Origin: Methylotenera sp.
Lineage (GTDB): Bacteria > Pseudomonadota > Gammaproteobacteria > Burkholderiales > Methylophilaceae
Direction: 5' to 3'
Assembly: GCA_020622105.1 (NCBI GenBank)
Contig: JAHRYP010000002.1
Coordinates: 131,675 to 195,674, forward strand
Length of the DNA stretch: 64,000 nucleotides
The position numbers and the translations under genes are program-made. The notes beneath the pieces are model-generated. The model made no database searches. It saw only the letters and a list, made by a program, of their open reading frames with translations, and had not been told where the DNA came from. Below are positions 28,966 through 38,348 of the stretch, one piece after another (the first letter of the stretch is position 1; each line of letters opens with the position of its first letter).

Positions 28966-29367
28966 ATGACTCAAATTGAATATCGTCACAATATCTCACT
29001 TGCAGCTGCCGACGTAGCTGCAGTGTTTGATGCTTCTGGCATTCGCCGCCCTACTAAAGATTTAGCTCGGATCGAGCGCATGTTTGCAAATGCCAATCTT
29101 GTGATCTCTGCATGGGATCAAAACAAGCTGGTTGGCGTATGCCGAGCGCTAACTGACTTTAGTTATTGCTGTTACTTATCTGACCTTGCTGTGGATAAAA
29201 CCTACCAAAAACATGGCATCGGCAGTGAGCTCATCACACGTTTGCAGGAAGCCATTGGCGATGAGGTGGCCTTGATTTTATTGTCGTCCCCTGAAGCAAT
29301 GGGCTACTACCCAAAACTGGGTTTCGAGAAGGTTGAGAACGGATTTATCGTCAAACGTATACGTTAA
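28966..29367 (+). CDS. GNAT family N-acetyltransferase, full-length copy
   Basis: A 133-residue GNAT protein. DLAVDKTYQKHGIGSELITRLQ contains the acetyl-CoA loop QxxGxG, and GYYPKLGFEKVENGFIVKRI closes the fold. Its first 50 residues are duplicated as the remnant at 27265. The substrate is unknown. It is the last gene of the accessory array and is followed by a hairpin terminator. Confidence 0.88.
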   Translation: MTQIEYRHNISLAAADVAAVFDASGIRRPTKDLARIERMFANANLVISAWDQNKLVGVCRALTDFSYCCYLSDLAVDKTYQKHGIGSELITRLQEAIGDEVALILLSSPEAMGYYPKLGFEKVENGFIVKRIR

Positions 29368-29390
29368 GCTCAAACTTAAGCCATCATGTA

Positions 29391-29418
29391 AAAGGGGCCG
29401 GTATAAACCAGCCCCTTT
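29391..29418. terminator. Terminator between the accessory array and rluD
   Basis: The arms AAAGGGGC and GCCCCTTT form an 8-bp stem with a 12-base loop, 23 bases after the GNAT stop and about 37 bases beyond the rluD stop. It can serve both convergent genes. On the plus strand it is followed by AATTTAAT. Confidence 0.75.
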
Positions 29419-29454
29419 AATTTAATCCTTCAGTCACACAAACAATGTGCAGAA

Positions 29455-30561
29455 TTATTCTTCTTCCTGCTCCAGATCCAAATCACTATCATCCTCTAGA
29501 TCATCAAACTCATCATCATCATCGTCATACTCGTAGTCTTCATCGGCAAGGTATGGCTCCATGCTCAATTCAAACTCTTCTTCATCTTTCACGTCTTCAT
29601 GGCGCATGGCTTCCAGCAGTATTTTCATATCATCAGCCAATTCAATTTGCCACTCGATGAATTCATTAGTAGCAGGGTGAATCAGGCCCAATTTAATTGC
29701 ATGCAAGGCTTGGCGATGGAAATTACTTACTGCATCACGTAAGGTCTGCGTCATGGCGCGAATCGGGACAATGCCGCGATAACCATAGATGGGGTCGCCC
29801 ACCAACGGCGCTTTTAGAAACTGCATGTGTACACGAATTTGGTGCGTGCGGCCTGTTTCAAGATTACAACGTAAATAAGTCTGTACCGAAAAGCGTTCCA
29901 GCACTTCATAACGCGTAACGGCTGGTTTGCCCATGCGGTTAATCGCCATTTTAGTGCGCGAGCGCGGGTCGCGCCCTATTGGCTGATCTACGGTTCCGTT
30001 ACGCCATAGCTGTCCCCAGACAATTGCGCGGTACTCACGTTTAACAGTACGTGCCTGCAACTGGCGCACTAAATGCGTTTGTGCATTTAAGGTTTTAGCT
30101 ACAACCAGTAAACCGCTGGTATCTTTATCTAAACGATGCACGATGCCTGCACGTGGTACATCGTGTAATTGCGGTGCATGAAACAGCAAGGCATTGAGCA
30201 ATGTACCTTCCCAATTACCTGCTGCCGGATGCACGACCATGCCGGCCGGTTTGTTAATCACCAGAATATGATCATCTTCATACACGATATCAAGCGGTAT
30301 ATCCTGCGCTTTAAAAGCATACTGCTCCGGTTTTGCCTGCACATGCACTACAATACTCTCGCCACCCCAGACTTTTGTTTTAGAAGTACTGGCCTCGCCA
30401 CCAACGGTAACGAGGCCTTCTTTAATCCAGGCCTGCAAGCGTGAACGGGAGTGTTCTGGCAATAGGCGCTGCAAAGCAACATCTAGTCGTAAGCCGCCTA
30501 AGTCATGTGGAATGGTGAGTGTAAGGGAATTGCTAAGAGATTGTGGAGTAGCGTCTGTCAT
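29455..30561 (-). CDS. rluD: 23S rRNA pseudouridine synthase RluD with acidic C-terminal tail
   Basis: A 368-residue enzyme making pseudouridines in helix 69 of 23S rRNA. An S4-like N-terminal domain spans about 22-80 and the synthase domain 90-310, with the catalytic Asp in GIVHRLDKDTSGLLV (D145). The last 45 residues are an unusual, strongly acidic low-complexity tail (runs such as EYDDDDDEFDDLEDD), about 40 residues beyond the usual end. It is divergent from bamD, 38 bases apart. pgeF, its usual downstream partner, is displaced by the accessory array. Confidence 0.95.
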   Translation of the reverse strand: MTDATPQSLSNSLTLTIPHDLGGLRLDVALQRLLPEHSRSRLQAWIKEGLVTVGGEASTSKTKVWGGESIVVHVQAKPEQYAFKAQDIPLDIVYEDDHILVINKPAGMVVHPAAGNWEGTLLNALLFHAPQLHDVPRAGIVHRLDKDTSGLLVVAKTLNAQTHLVRQLQARTVKREYRAIVWGQLWRNGTVDQPIGRDPRSRTKMAINRMGKPAVTRYEVLERFSVQTYLRCNLETGRTHQIRVHMQFLKAPLVGDPIYGYRGIVPIRAMTQTLRDAVSNFHRQALHAIKLGLIHPATNEFIEWQIELADDMKILLEAMRHEDVKDEEEFELSMEPYLADEDYEYDDDDDEFDDLEDDSDLDLEQEEE

Positions 30562-30565
30562 CGGT

Positions 30566-30571
30566 TATAAT
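30566..30571 (+). promoter_or_regulatory. Candidate -10 box for bamD in the 38-base rluD/bamD spacer
   Basis: A perfect TATAAT lies 28 bases before the bamD ATG, and AAAGGTGG just before the ATG is the ribosome-binding site. No clear -35 box is visible, and it would fall inside the rluD start. Both divergent promoters must share this very short stretch. Confidence 0.4.
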
Positions 30572-30599
30572 TACTGCAAATTCATAAAGGTGGTTTGGC

Positions 30600-31403
30600 A
30601 TGAAGTATATCTTAATTTTAACATTTACCCTGTTACTCAATGCTTGTGCGATTTTTGGCAGCCCTACAGAGCTTGACGATACCAAAGGTTTGTCTGCAGA
30701 ACGCATCTATCAAATGGGTGCTGAAAAAATGACAGATAGGGATTACGTCAAAGCGATCGGATATTTCCAAAAACTGGAATCACGTTATCCGCATGGCAAG
30801 TATGCAACACAAGCACAGCTGGAAACAGCCTATGCACATTACAAAAAGAGTGACCCGGTTTTAGCCGTGGCTGCGGCAGATCGCTTTATTAAGTTACACC
30901 CTAACCATCCAAACGTAGATTACGCCTATTACCTTAAAGGTTTAGCTATTTTTAACGAACGTGGCATTTTGGAAAAACTAACCAAACAACAAGTGAGTGA
31001 TCGTGACCCACGTGCCCTACGTGATTCATTTATGACATTCAAGGAACTCGTTACGCGTTATCCAAAAAGCCGTTATGCGAAAGATGCCGCGCAACGCATG
31101 GTATATCTGGCTAACAGCCTCTCAGACCACGAGCTGCATGTTGCGCGTTATTACATGAAACGTCAGGCCTATCTGGCGGCAGTTAACCGTACCAAATATG
31201 TCATAGAAAACTACCCGCAATCACCAGGCGTTGAAGAGGCATTGGTCATCCAGATCAGCGCCTACGACTTACTGGGACTGGAAGACTTGAAAACCGACAC
31301 ATTGCGTGTTTTACAGAAAAACTATCCTGACAGCGCAATGTTAAATAAAAACGCGCCAGCCGATGAACGCGTATGGTGGAAGTTCTGGGAAAGTCTGTAC
31401 TGA
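30600..31403 (+). CDS. bamD: Outer membrane protein assembly factor BamD
   Basis: A 267-residue lipoprotein with lipobox LLNAC (C16 lipidated) and five TPR-like repeats (AERIYQMGAEKMTDRDYVKAIGYF is the first), the essential partner of BamA in outer-membrane protein insertion. Length and the closing NKNAPADERVWWKFWESLY region are typical. It is divergent from rluD, the usual arrangement in this class. Confidence 0.96.
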   Translation: MKYILILTFTLLLNACAIFGSPTELDDTKGLSAERIYQMGAEKMTDRDYVKAIGYFQKLESRYPHGKYATQAQLETAYAHYKKSDPVLAVAAADRFIKLHPNHPNVDYAYYLKGLAIFNERGILEKLTKQQVSDRDPRALRDSFMTFKELVTRYPKSRYAKDAAQRMVYLANSLSDHELHVARYYMKRQAYLAAVNRTKYVIENYPQSPGVEEALVIQISAYDLLGLEDLKTDTLRVLQKNYPDSAMLNKNAPADERVWWKFWESLY

Positions 31404-31436
31404 ACTAATCAATAAAAATCCACTCCCATTTATTCA

Positions 31437-31769
31437 ATGAGATACTTTAATAAACTTCCGGGATTTATTAAGACACCCTCTGGAATAGAATGGGTGCTTC
31501 TAAAAAAATTACCGTTAATATTCGGTATATGCGCAGCAATACCGACTGCTGCAATACTGTTTATTTACTTTGGTAATCAGCCAGTTAACCCAGAGCAACT
31601 GAAGACGATTTACATGTGTCTGGGAGTGTTGTTCAGCATCTGTTTTTTTGTTGGCGCAGCAGCAATCGGCTGCATCGTGGTGATATTAATGAAAGGGCCT
31701 GCTTATGTAGCAGACCCTTATGAGTTACCTAAAGAGAACAAAAAACTAGAGCAACATCCCAACTTGTAG
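31437..31769 (+). CDS. Small hypothetical membrane protein
   Basis: A 110-residue protein with two predicted transmembrane helices (residues about 25-45 and 60-85) and a polar C-terminal tail PYELPKENKKLEQ. Its family was not recognised. It lies 33 bases after bamD and is convergent with der, so it could be co-transcribed with bamD. Confidence 0.7.
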   Translation: MRYFNKLPGFIKTPSGIEWVLLKKLPLIFGICAAIPTAAILFIYFGNQPVNPEQLKTIYMCLGVLFSICFFVGAAAIGCIVVILMKGPAYVADPYELPKENKKLEQHPNL

Positions 31770-31805
31770 ACAGTAATCCAGCCCACTGCCTACTAAAGTT
31801 AATGA

Positions 31806-33260
31806 TTAACGCTTTGTAGCTTTTCTGTCTTTCTCTTCAACGTCTTTTTTAGCTTTAAGTTCAGCACGTTGCGCAGTTTTACGACGACGCATACTTACAA
31901 TACCCTCGCCCGGTTTACGTTTATCTTCATCTTCTGCAAACGGGTTGCTGCCTTGCTTATATTGCACACGCAGCGGCGTACCGGAAAGCTGAAAAGTTCT
32001 ACGGAATGTCTTTTCCAAAAAGCGCGTATAGGCATCTTTTACACCATCTACATGGCTGCCATGAATAACTACGATAGGTGGATTGCTACCGCCCTGATGC
32101 GCATAACGCAGCTTAGGACGAATACCTTTACTGATTGGCGGTTGATGCTGCTGCAAAGCATCTATCAGCACACGTGTTAACTGCGGAGTAGCCAGTTTTG
32201 CAAATGCTGCCTTATAGGCAATATCCACCGATTTAAATAATTCAGGCAGACCTTTTTTACGTAATGCAGAAATATAGTGAAATTCGGCAAAATCCAGGAA
32301 CATTAATTTGCGATCAATCTCGCGTTTGACCCAATCACGCTCATCTTCTTTAAGACCATCCCACTTATTGATTGCAACCACAAGTGCGCGGCCTGCATCC
32401 AATATGTAAGCGGCAACGTGTGCATCTTGCTCAGTGATACCCTCTTGCGCATCAACTACCAAAATCACCACATTGGCGTCTTCAATCGCCTGAATCGTTT
32501 TAATAACAGAAAACTTCTCAATCGCCTCAAATACCCGGCCACGCTTACGCACGCCGGCAGTATCAATCAGCGTGTAGTGTTTGCCGTTTTTTTCCAGATC
32601 AATATGGATGGAGTCACGTGTAGTACCCGGTTCGTCAAATGCAATGACGCGCTCTTCACCTAGCAGCGCGTTCACTAATGTAGATTTACCCACATTCGGG
32701 CGGCCAACAATGGCAACTTTGGGGATTTTGTCACCGGTATAATCTGTGGTCGGCTCTTCTTCTTCGACCTTAAAGTTTTCTAAGGCTTCTTCGATAATGT
32801 CACGTACACCTTCGCCATGTGCAGAAGATATAGATAAGGGGTAACCCAGCCCTAACTCATGAAAGTCAGCACTTACAATCGCTTTCTGCATACCTTCAGT
32901 TTTATTCACAGCGAGTAATACCGGGCACTTGCATTTACGCAGGCGGTTAGCAATGTCCATATCCTGAGGTGTTGCACCTTGACGGCCATCCACGAGGAAA
33001 ATAACTGCATCAGCTTCATCAATCGCCTGCAGCGTCTGTTTTGCCATCTCTTTAAGAATACCGTCATCGGTATTTGGCTCAAAACCGCCGGTATCAACGA
33101 CCAGATAAGGCTGACTTGCGCCTAAACCACGACCATAGTGGCGATCACGAGTTAAGCCGGGGAAATCTGCAACAAGTGCATCGCGACTTTTTGTGAGTCG
33201 GTTAAATAAGGTTGACTTGCCAACATTGGGTCGGCCAACTAAAACAATGGTAGGTATCAT
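31806..33260 (-). CDS. der: Ribosome biogenesis GTPase Der (EngA)
   Basis: A 484-residue double GTPase for 50S assembly. G1 motifs GRPNVGKST occur at 8-16 and again near 187-195; NKTEG and NKWDG are the two G4 motifs. A KH-like domain and a Lys/Arg-rich tail ([17 protein letters not shown]) close the protein. It is the last gene of the ndk-to-der block, 128 bases after bamB. Confidence 0.97.
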   Translation of the reverse strand: MIPTIVLVGRPNVGKSTLFNRLTKSRDALVADFPGLTRDRHYGRGLGASQPYLVVDTGGFEPNTDDGILKEMAKQTLQAIDEADAVIFLVDGRQGATPQDMDIANRLRKCKCPVLLAVNKTEGMQKAIVSADFHELGLGYPLSISSAHGEGVRDIIEEALENFKVEEEEPTTDYTGDKIPKVAIVGRPNVGKSTLVNALLGEERVIAFDEPGTTRDSIHIDLEKNGKHYTLIDTAGVRKRGRVFEAIEKFSVIKTIQAIEDANVVILVVDAQEGITEQDAHVAAYILDAGRALVVAINKWDGLKEDERDWVKREIDRKLMFLDFAEFHYISALRKKGLPELFKSVDIAYKAAFAKLATPQLTRVLIDALQQHQPPISKGIRPKLRYAHQGGSNPPIVVIHGSHVDGVKDAYTRFLEKTFRRTFQLSGTPLRVQYKQGSNPFAEDEDKRKPGEGIVSMRRRKTAQRAELKAKKDVEEKDRKATKR

Positions 33261-33388
33261 ATGAGCCTTCTATTTAGAGCCTAAGCTAAATGATTCTTTA
33301 TAATCTTATCAAGCTAAGTAATTGATTGAATTGCAGTTGTATCATCTCAAAAAGAATTAAAACCTTTTCGTATTGATACAACTACTAT

Positions 33389-34573
33389 TTATTTGATCTG
33401 TAATGCATATATACCGCCGTCGCGCGACTGTGCCAGTAATGTATTACTATTAATCAATGACATCTGCGGCAAAATCTGGCTGTCACCAGTTTTAACGCGA
33501 GCACTGAACGCGCCGTCTTCACGGCTTAAAAAGTGTACGTATCCCTCAACATCACCGACGGCTATCAAAGAGCCCATCGCCAATGGGCCTGTCAGCTGAC
33601 GGTTTTTAAGCCCAGCCTGACGCCAAAAGGTTTTGCCTGTAGTGTAATCAAGCGCATACACTGAGCCTATCGCGTGTGATACATAAATTCTTGCATCTTC
33701 GGCGGTCAATCCAGAAAGACTGGATATATCGCGGTTCCATACGACGCGGCCGCTTGTTCTATCAACTGCTGCAATACGGCCCTGATAAGCTACTGCATAT
33801 ACCAATGGACCATCTACAAACGGCAGGCTGGTAATATCGGCGATACGCTCGATTTCTGTTACACCCTTAGGTTGCGCGACAGAGGCCTCCCACATAATTT
33901 TGCCATTGTCAGCACGTACAGAAACCAGCTTACCTCCAGCGAAACCTGCATAGACCGCACCACCATCAACCACCACACCGGCACTGCTGCGTAATGTCAG
34001 CGCAGGACCTGTACGATCGTAAACCCACTTACGGCTGCCGTCGTTTGCGTTAATGCCGTAGATACGGCTATCGCCAGTACGCACAATTACTAAGCCATCA
34101 AAGTACTTGGGAGCGCTTAACACCTCGCTGCTTAAGCGTGATTTCCACTGCAATTTACCTGAGATATCATAAGCGTAGATAGAGCCTTTTTGCGTACCAA
34201 CAATGACTAGACTGCCGCCTACCCCTACACCACCAGTCAGCTTTTCGCCAACATTCACGCGCCAGGCCTGACTACCGTTAATAACATCCAGCTTACTCAG
34301 CTCACCTTCGGCACTCGCCACATAAGCATATCCAGCATCTACAGCTGGCGTAAAATCATAAATTTCTGTACTGCCAAGTTTGGCCTGCCATAGCACTTTG
34401 ACACTGGCGGTTTGCTTGATTTCAGCCAACGGCTCAGGCGGCTCGGCTGCTTCGCGTCCAAACACACGTTCTGATATATCAGTTTTCAAGTCAGAAATAG
34501 TGCTGCATGATGCCAGCAACAATAAGCTGCTTAACAACAGCAGAAGTTTTGATTTTTTAATGAGTTGCGTCAA
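33389..34573 (-). CDS. bamB: Outer membrane protein assembly factor BamB
   Basis: A 394-residue lipoprotein: signal with lipobox LLASC (C23 lipidated), then an eight-bladed PQQ-type beta-propeller (repeated patterns such as GSIYAYDISGKLQWK and ARIYVSHAIGSVYALDYTTGKTFWR). It is the accessory scaffold of the BAM complex. It starts 3 bases after yfgM. With bamD in the same window, two of the BAM lipoproteins are encoded here. Confidence 0.95.
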   Translation of the reverse strand: MTQLIKKSKLLLLLSSLLLLASCSTISDLKTDISERVFGREAAEPPEPLAEIKQTASVKVLWQAKLGSTEIYDFTPAVDAGYAYVASAEGELSKLDVINGSQAWRVNVGEKLTGGVGVGGSLVIVGTQKGSIYAYDISGKLQWKSRLSSEVLSAPKYFDGLVIVRTGDSRIYGINANDGSRKWVYDRTGPALTLRSSAGVVVDGGAVYAGFAGGKLVSVRADNGKIMWEASVAQPKGVTEIERIADITSLPFVDGPLVYAVAYQGRIAAVDRTSGRVVWNRDISSLSGLTAEDARIYVSHAIGSVYALDYTTGKTFWRQAGLKNRQLTGPLAMGSLIAVGDVEGYVHFLSREDGAFSARVKTGDSQILPQMSLINSNTLLAQSRDGGIYALQIK

Positions 34574-34576
34574 TTT

Positions 34577-35200
34577 TTAACCTAATGCCTCTAGTTTTTG
34601 TTGCGTGAGCACATGATATCTGCCTTGAGCATCTAATTTGGTCAATGCATGTTCATAAGCCGCTTTTGCTTCAGCTTTCTTATCCAGCGCAACCAAAACA
34701 TCGCCTTTTAAATCAGAGAACAAGCCATCAAAACCTGCATCATGTTCCGCTTCCAGCAGCTTTAACGCACCTTGATAGTCTTTTTCTTCAGCTAGAATAT
34801 TTGCCAATTGCAAGCTTGCAATCGCGCTGATAGATGTTTCTTTTGCATTTTTAATTGCCCACTCTAACTGCGCTTTTGCACTTTTAACATCATTGCTCGC
34901 GTAATTTGCCTTTGCTGCAAACAAAGCAGCACGACCGGCATATGGTGTTGATGAATATTTATCCATAATCACCGCAGCTTTGGACTGAATGGCTTTTACA
35001 TCATTTTCGTCAGTCACTTGCAGCGCCTGGAATTCACTAGAAGCTTCTACTGCTTGCTTGCCCTGATATAAATGCCACCCCTGATAAGCAGCATAACCTA
35101 CTAATAGCGCCAGTACAGCACCACTTACCATTTTGCCATAGGTTTTCCACCAGGCTTTTAATTCGTCTAACTGCTCTTGTTCTTCTAAATCGTACGCCAT
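34577..35200 (-). CDS. yfgM: YfgM family TPR protein (SecYEG-associated chaperone)
   Basis: A 207-residue protein with the N-terminal pattern DLEEQEQLDELKAWWKTYG, one transmembrane helix (about 23-42), then a periplasmic TPR-like domain. In E. coli YfgM links the SecYEG translocon to periplasmic chaperones. It keeps its conserved place before bamB, but is separated from hisS by two ABC ATPase genes here. Confidence 0.93.
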   Translation of the reverse strand: MAYDLEEQEQLDELKAWWKTYGKMVSGAVLALLVGYAAYQGWHLYQGKQAVEASSEFQALQVTDENDVKAIQSKAAVIMDKYSSTPYAGRAALFAAKANYASNDVKSAKAQLEWAIKNAKETSISAIASLQLANILAEEKDYQGALKLLEAEHDAGFDGLFSDLKGDVLVALDKKAEAKAAYEHALTKLDAQGRYHVLTQQKLEALG

Positions 35201-35261
35201 TCAATATTCCAATCTTTTAATACTTTTAATTTTAAATCTATTAACTTAAATTACGTTTAAC

Positions 35262-36065
35262 TCATCCGTTCACTACTTTTTTGCCCGGTATCGCAGCCAG
35301 CAAATTCTGCGTATAACTATGTTTAGGTGCTGTGTACACATCGACCACAGACCCCTGTTCTACAACCTGTCCCTGATACATCACCACCATATCATCTGCA
35401 ATATGCCGTACCACACGCAAATCATGGCTGATAAAAATATAGCTTAACGCCATTTCCTGCTGTAATTCTTTCAGCAGCAGCAGTATCTGTGCCTGAATTG
35501 AAACATCCAATGCAGAAACCGGTTCATCGCAGACAACCACCTGTGGATTTAATACCAAAGCTCTTGCAATACCGATGCGCTGTCTTTGCCCGCCTGAAAA
35601 CTCATGCGGATATTTTTGCATATCGGCTTCTGTTAAACCAACGCGCTTCAGCATCGCCACGACTTTTTTCTGCTGTTCGGCAATACTGCCTAGACTGTGA
35701 ATCAGCAAGCCTTCACCAACTATTTCACCGACACGCATGCGCGGATTAAGTGATGCAAACGGGTCTTGAAACACCATTTGCAAGTTTTTACGCACGTCTC
35801 TTAACTCAGTTGGCTCAAGTTTAGCCAAGTCTCGCCCTTCAAACAGGACCTCTCCGCTGTCTACGGGTTGCAATTGTAACAGACAACGCGCTAACGTGGA
35901 TTTACCGCTGCCAGATTCACCTACAACAGCCAATGTTGTACCGGCACGTAAATGGATACTGACGTCATTTAATGCTCTGACCTGCGTTGAGCCAAACCCA
36001 AAGCGCCCGCTACGCTGCGTGTAAGTTTTTACCAGATTTCTGGCAACAAGAATATCTTCACTCAT
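35262..36065 (-). CDS. Peptide-type ABC transporter ATP-binding protein (OppF/DppF-like)
   Basis: A 267-residue ABC ATPase: Walker A GESGSGKST, signature FSGGQRQRIGIARAL, Walker B VVCDEPVSALDVS and the H-loop FISHDL. An OppF-type C-terminal extension is present but short (ends PGKKVVNG). It overlaps the oppD-like gene by 8 bases. No permease or binding-protein gene lies nearby, so the transporter partners must be elsewhere. Confidence 0.92.
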   Translation of the reverse strand: MSEDILVARNLVKTYTQRSGRFGFGSTQVRALNDVSIHLRAGTTLAVVGESGSGKSTLARCLLQLQPVDSGEVLFEGRDLAKLEPTELRDVRKNLQMVFQDPFASLNPRMRVGEIVGEGLLIHSLGSIAEQQKKVVAMLKRVGLTEADMQKYPHEFSGGQRQRIGIARALVLNPQVVVCDEPVSALDVSIQAQILLLLKELQQEMALSYIFISHDLRVVRHIADDMVVMYQGQVVEQGSVVDVYTAPKHSYTQNLLAAIPGKKVVNG

Positions 36066-36972
36066 GTATCACCTCAGCGGCAACTGCGCCTGTCTGTTCA
36101 CCGGCCAGCCATGCGTAATCAATCGGCTTCAGCATTTTTTCACCCTCCGCATCCGGCACGCATGCTAATAGTGCCTTCGTATAAGGATGCTGTGGATTAC
36201 TTAACACTTGCTCTCTTGTTCCAGACTCTACTATCTGCCCCCTGAACATCACAACAACATTATCAGCAATATCTGCCACCACACCAAAATCATGCGTAAT
36301 AAATAGCATGCCCATATTCATACGCGTTTTAAGATCACTCAATAACTTGAGAATCTGTGCCTGCACCGTCACATCCAGTGCTGTTGTCGGTTCATCTGCG
36401 ATCAACAAGCTCGGTTCGCAGGCAATACTCATCGCAATCATCACACGCTGGCGCTGTCCACCTGAAAGCTCATCAGGGTAACTATTAGCACGACCGGGAG
36501 GAATGCCGACCATTTCCAGCAAACTGGCAATTTTATTCTTTAAACGCTCACCTTTAAAACCAAGATGCGTCGTAAGACTCTCACCGATTTGATAGCCCAC
36601 GGTCAGTACCGGATTCAGGGAAGTCATCGGCTCCTGAAAAATCATGGCGATTTTATCGCCGCGAAGTTTGCGCAGGCTTTCAGCATCAAGTGTTGTTAAA
36701 TCAACAATGCCTTTATCAGCGTCATTAAATAAAACCTTACCGCTATTTAGCTGCAACTGCTTCGATAGCAAACCCATAATTGCAAGCGCAGTCAGGCTTT
36801 TACCGCTTCCGGATTCGCCAACCACACAGGTGGTTTTTCCAACCTCAATCGCGAAGCTGACATCATTCACCAGCAGACGTGATGGCGTTTTTTTAGGCGA
36901 AATACTTACATGCTCAAGCTGCAGCAAAGGCGCTGTGTTTGCAAGCTGCTTAGTTTGTAAATCAACGGTCAT
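36058..36972 (-). CDS. Peptide-type ABC transporter ATP-binding protein (OppD/DppD-like)
   Basis: A 304-residue ABC ATPase with Walker A GESGSGKSL, Q-loop MIFQEPMTSLNP, signature LSGGQRQRVMIAMSI, Walker B LLIADEPTTALDVT and the oligopeptide/dipeptide C-terminal motif NPQHPYTKALLACVPD (usually with Cys for an Fe-S centre). It is first of an orphan ATPase pair inserted between hisS and yfgM. The substrate is unknown; peptides or similar are inferred from the family. Confidence 0.92.
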   Translation of the reverse strand: MTVDLQTKQLANTAPLLQLEHVSISPKKTPSRLLVNDVSFAIEVGKTTCVVGESGSGKSLTALAIMGLLSKQLQLNSGKVLFNDADKGIVDLTTLDAESLRKLRGDKIAMIFQEPMTSLNPVLTVGYQIGESLTTHLGFKGERLKNKIASLLEMVGIPPGRANSYPDELSGGQRQRVMIAMSIACEPSLLIADEPTTALDVTVQAQILKLLSDLKTRMNMGMLFITHDFGVVADIADNVVVMFRGQIVESGTREQVLSNPQHPYTKALLACVPDAEGEKMLKPIDYAWLAGEQTGAVAAEVIHE

Positions 36973-37029
36973 GTTTGCTCTATATGATGTTTAAAATTAA
37001 CTTTATTAAAGATAAATGACCGGAAATCT

Positions 37030-38313
37030 TTAACTTTTACCGGCCGCCATTATTTTGATTGCCTCTTCAATACTGCACAAAACTTGCTCTGGCTTGGCTC
37101 CAGATTGCGTATCAAACTGCATCGGCTTTAATGTTACCTGCTGATTATTGACTTCATCATCACCCAGAATCAAAGCGTATCTTGCCAAACTTCTATCAGC
37201 CTTTTTCATCTGCGATTTAAAACTACCGCCACCTGCATGCAGAACGACTTCTACATTGGCGTTACGCAAGCGTTCTGCAATCGCAAACGCTGCAGATTCT
37301 GCCAACTCACCTACATTCACCAGATAAACATCGGGCGCATCGGTGGCTGTGATGCCATATTCCTGCATCAGCAAAAATACACGCTCCAAACCAATACCAA
37401 AGCCACAGGCTGGCGTTGCACTACCGCCCAAACGCTCTACCAGCGCATCGTAGCGACCGCCACCGGCAATCGTACCCTGTGCACCCAGCTTGGTTGTGAC
37501 CCATTCAAATACAGTGCGGTTGTAGTAATCCAGACCGCGCACCAAGCGCGGATTGATTTTAAACGCAACACCTGCTTGGTTTAATCTTTTACAGAGACCA
37601 TCAAAATGTGCGCGGGTTTCATCACCAAGGCAATCTATTAGTTTTGGTGCAGCTTCGCACATCGCCTGCATGCGTGGATTTTTAGTATCCAGTATGCGTA
37701 ACGGATTCGTGTGCAAGCGGCGTTTCGCGTCTTCATCCAGCAGGTCTGCATGCTGCTCGAAATATGCAATCAGCACATTACGATATTCAGCACGCTCATG
37801 CGCATCGCCTATGCTATTAATTTGCAGCTCCACATCCTGAATACCAAGCTCACGCCAAAGCCTTGCCAGCAAAACAATTTGCTCGGCGTCTACTTCCGGC
37901 GTATCAAAACCAAATGCTTCTACACCAATCTGGTGAAACTGGCGCTGGCGGCCTTTTTGCACATTCTCGTGACGAAACATGGGTCCGCTGTACCACAGCC
38001 GCTGCGGGCCATTGTACGTCAGGTTATGTTCCACAACCGCACGCACACAACCGGCAGTGCCTTCAGGACGCAAAGCCAGTTTATCGCCATTAAGCGCGTC
38101 TTCCCATGCATACATTTCTTTTTCAACAATATCAGTATGCTCACCTACACTGCGAACATAAAGTTCTGTCGGCTCAACCAATGGCATACGAATATTTTTA
38201 TAGCCGTATTGGCCTAAAACTCGACGCGCCGTGTCTTCCAGCTTAAACCACAATGGAGTTGCTTCGGGCAAAATGTCGTAGAAACCTTTAATACTTTGAA
38301 ATTTATTGCTCAT
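37030..38313 (-). CDS. hisS: Histidine--tRNA ligase
   Basis: A 427-residue class II synthetase. Motif 2 with [16 protein letters not shown], the histidine-binding signatures [16 protein letters not shown] and [15 protein letters not shown], and the C-terminal anticodon-binding domain (about 325-427) are intact. It lies 35 bases after ispG and is part of the ndk-to-der block. It differs from HisZ at 7.2 kb, which lacks the histidine signatures. Confidence 0.97.
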   Translation of the reverse strand: MSNKFQSIKGFYDILPEATPLWFKLEDTARRVLGQYGYKNIRMPLVEPTELYVRSVGEHTDIVEKEMYAWEDALNGDKLALRPEGTAGCVRAVVEHNLTYNGPQRLWYSGPMFRHENVQKGRQRQFHQIGVEAFGFDTPEVDAEQIVLLARLWRELGIQDVELQINSIGDAHERAEYRNVLIAYFEQHADLLDEDAKRRLHTNPLRILDTKNPRMQAMCEAAPKLIDCLGDETRAHFDGLCKRLNQAGVAFKINPRLVRGLDYYNRTVFEWVTTKLGAQGTIAGGGRYDALVERLGGSATPACGFGIGLERVFLLMQEYGITATDAPDVYLVNVGELAESAAFAIAERLRNANVEVVLHAGGGSFKSQMKKADRSLARYALILGDDEVNNQQVTLKPMQFDTQSGAKPEQVLCSIEEAIKIMAAGKS

Positions 38314-38348
38314 GAATTTTTAATTATTAACTTTTTTATATATAAATC

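Noticed and set aside
28916..28966. Expected attC-like site between the CopD-like and GNAT genes
   Set aside because: The 49-base spacer lacks the CAAGCG word and any inverted arms, so the two genes may be one cassette or the site was lost.
37711..38217. Long plus-strand open frame opposite hisS
   Set aside because: It lies wholly inside a well-conserved hisS gene and has no family resemblance.
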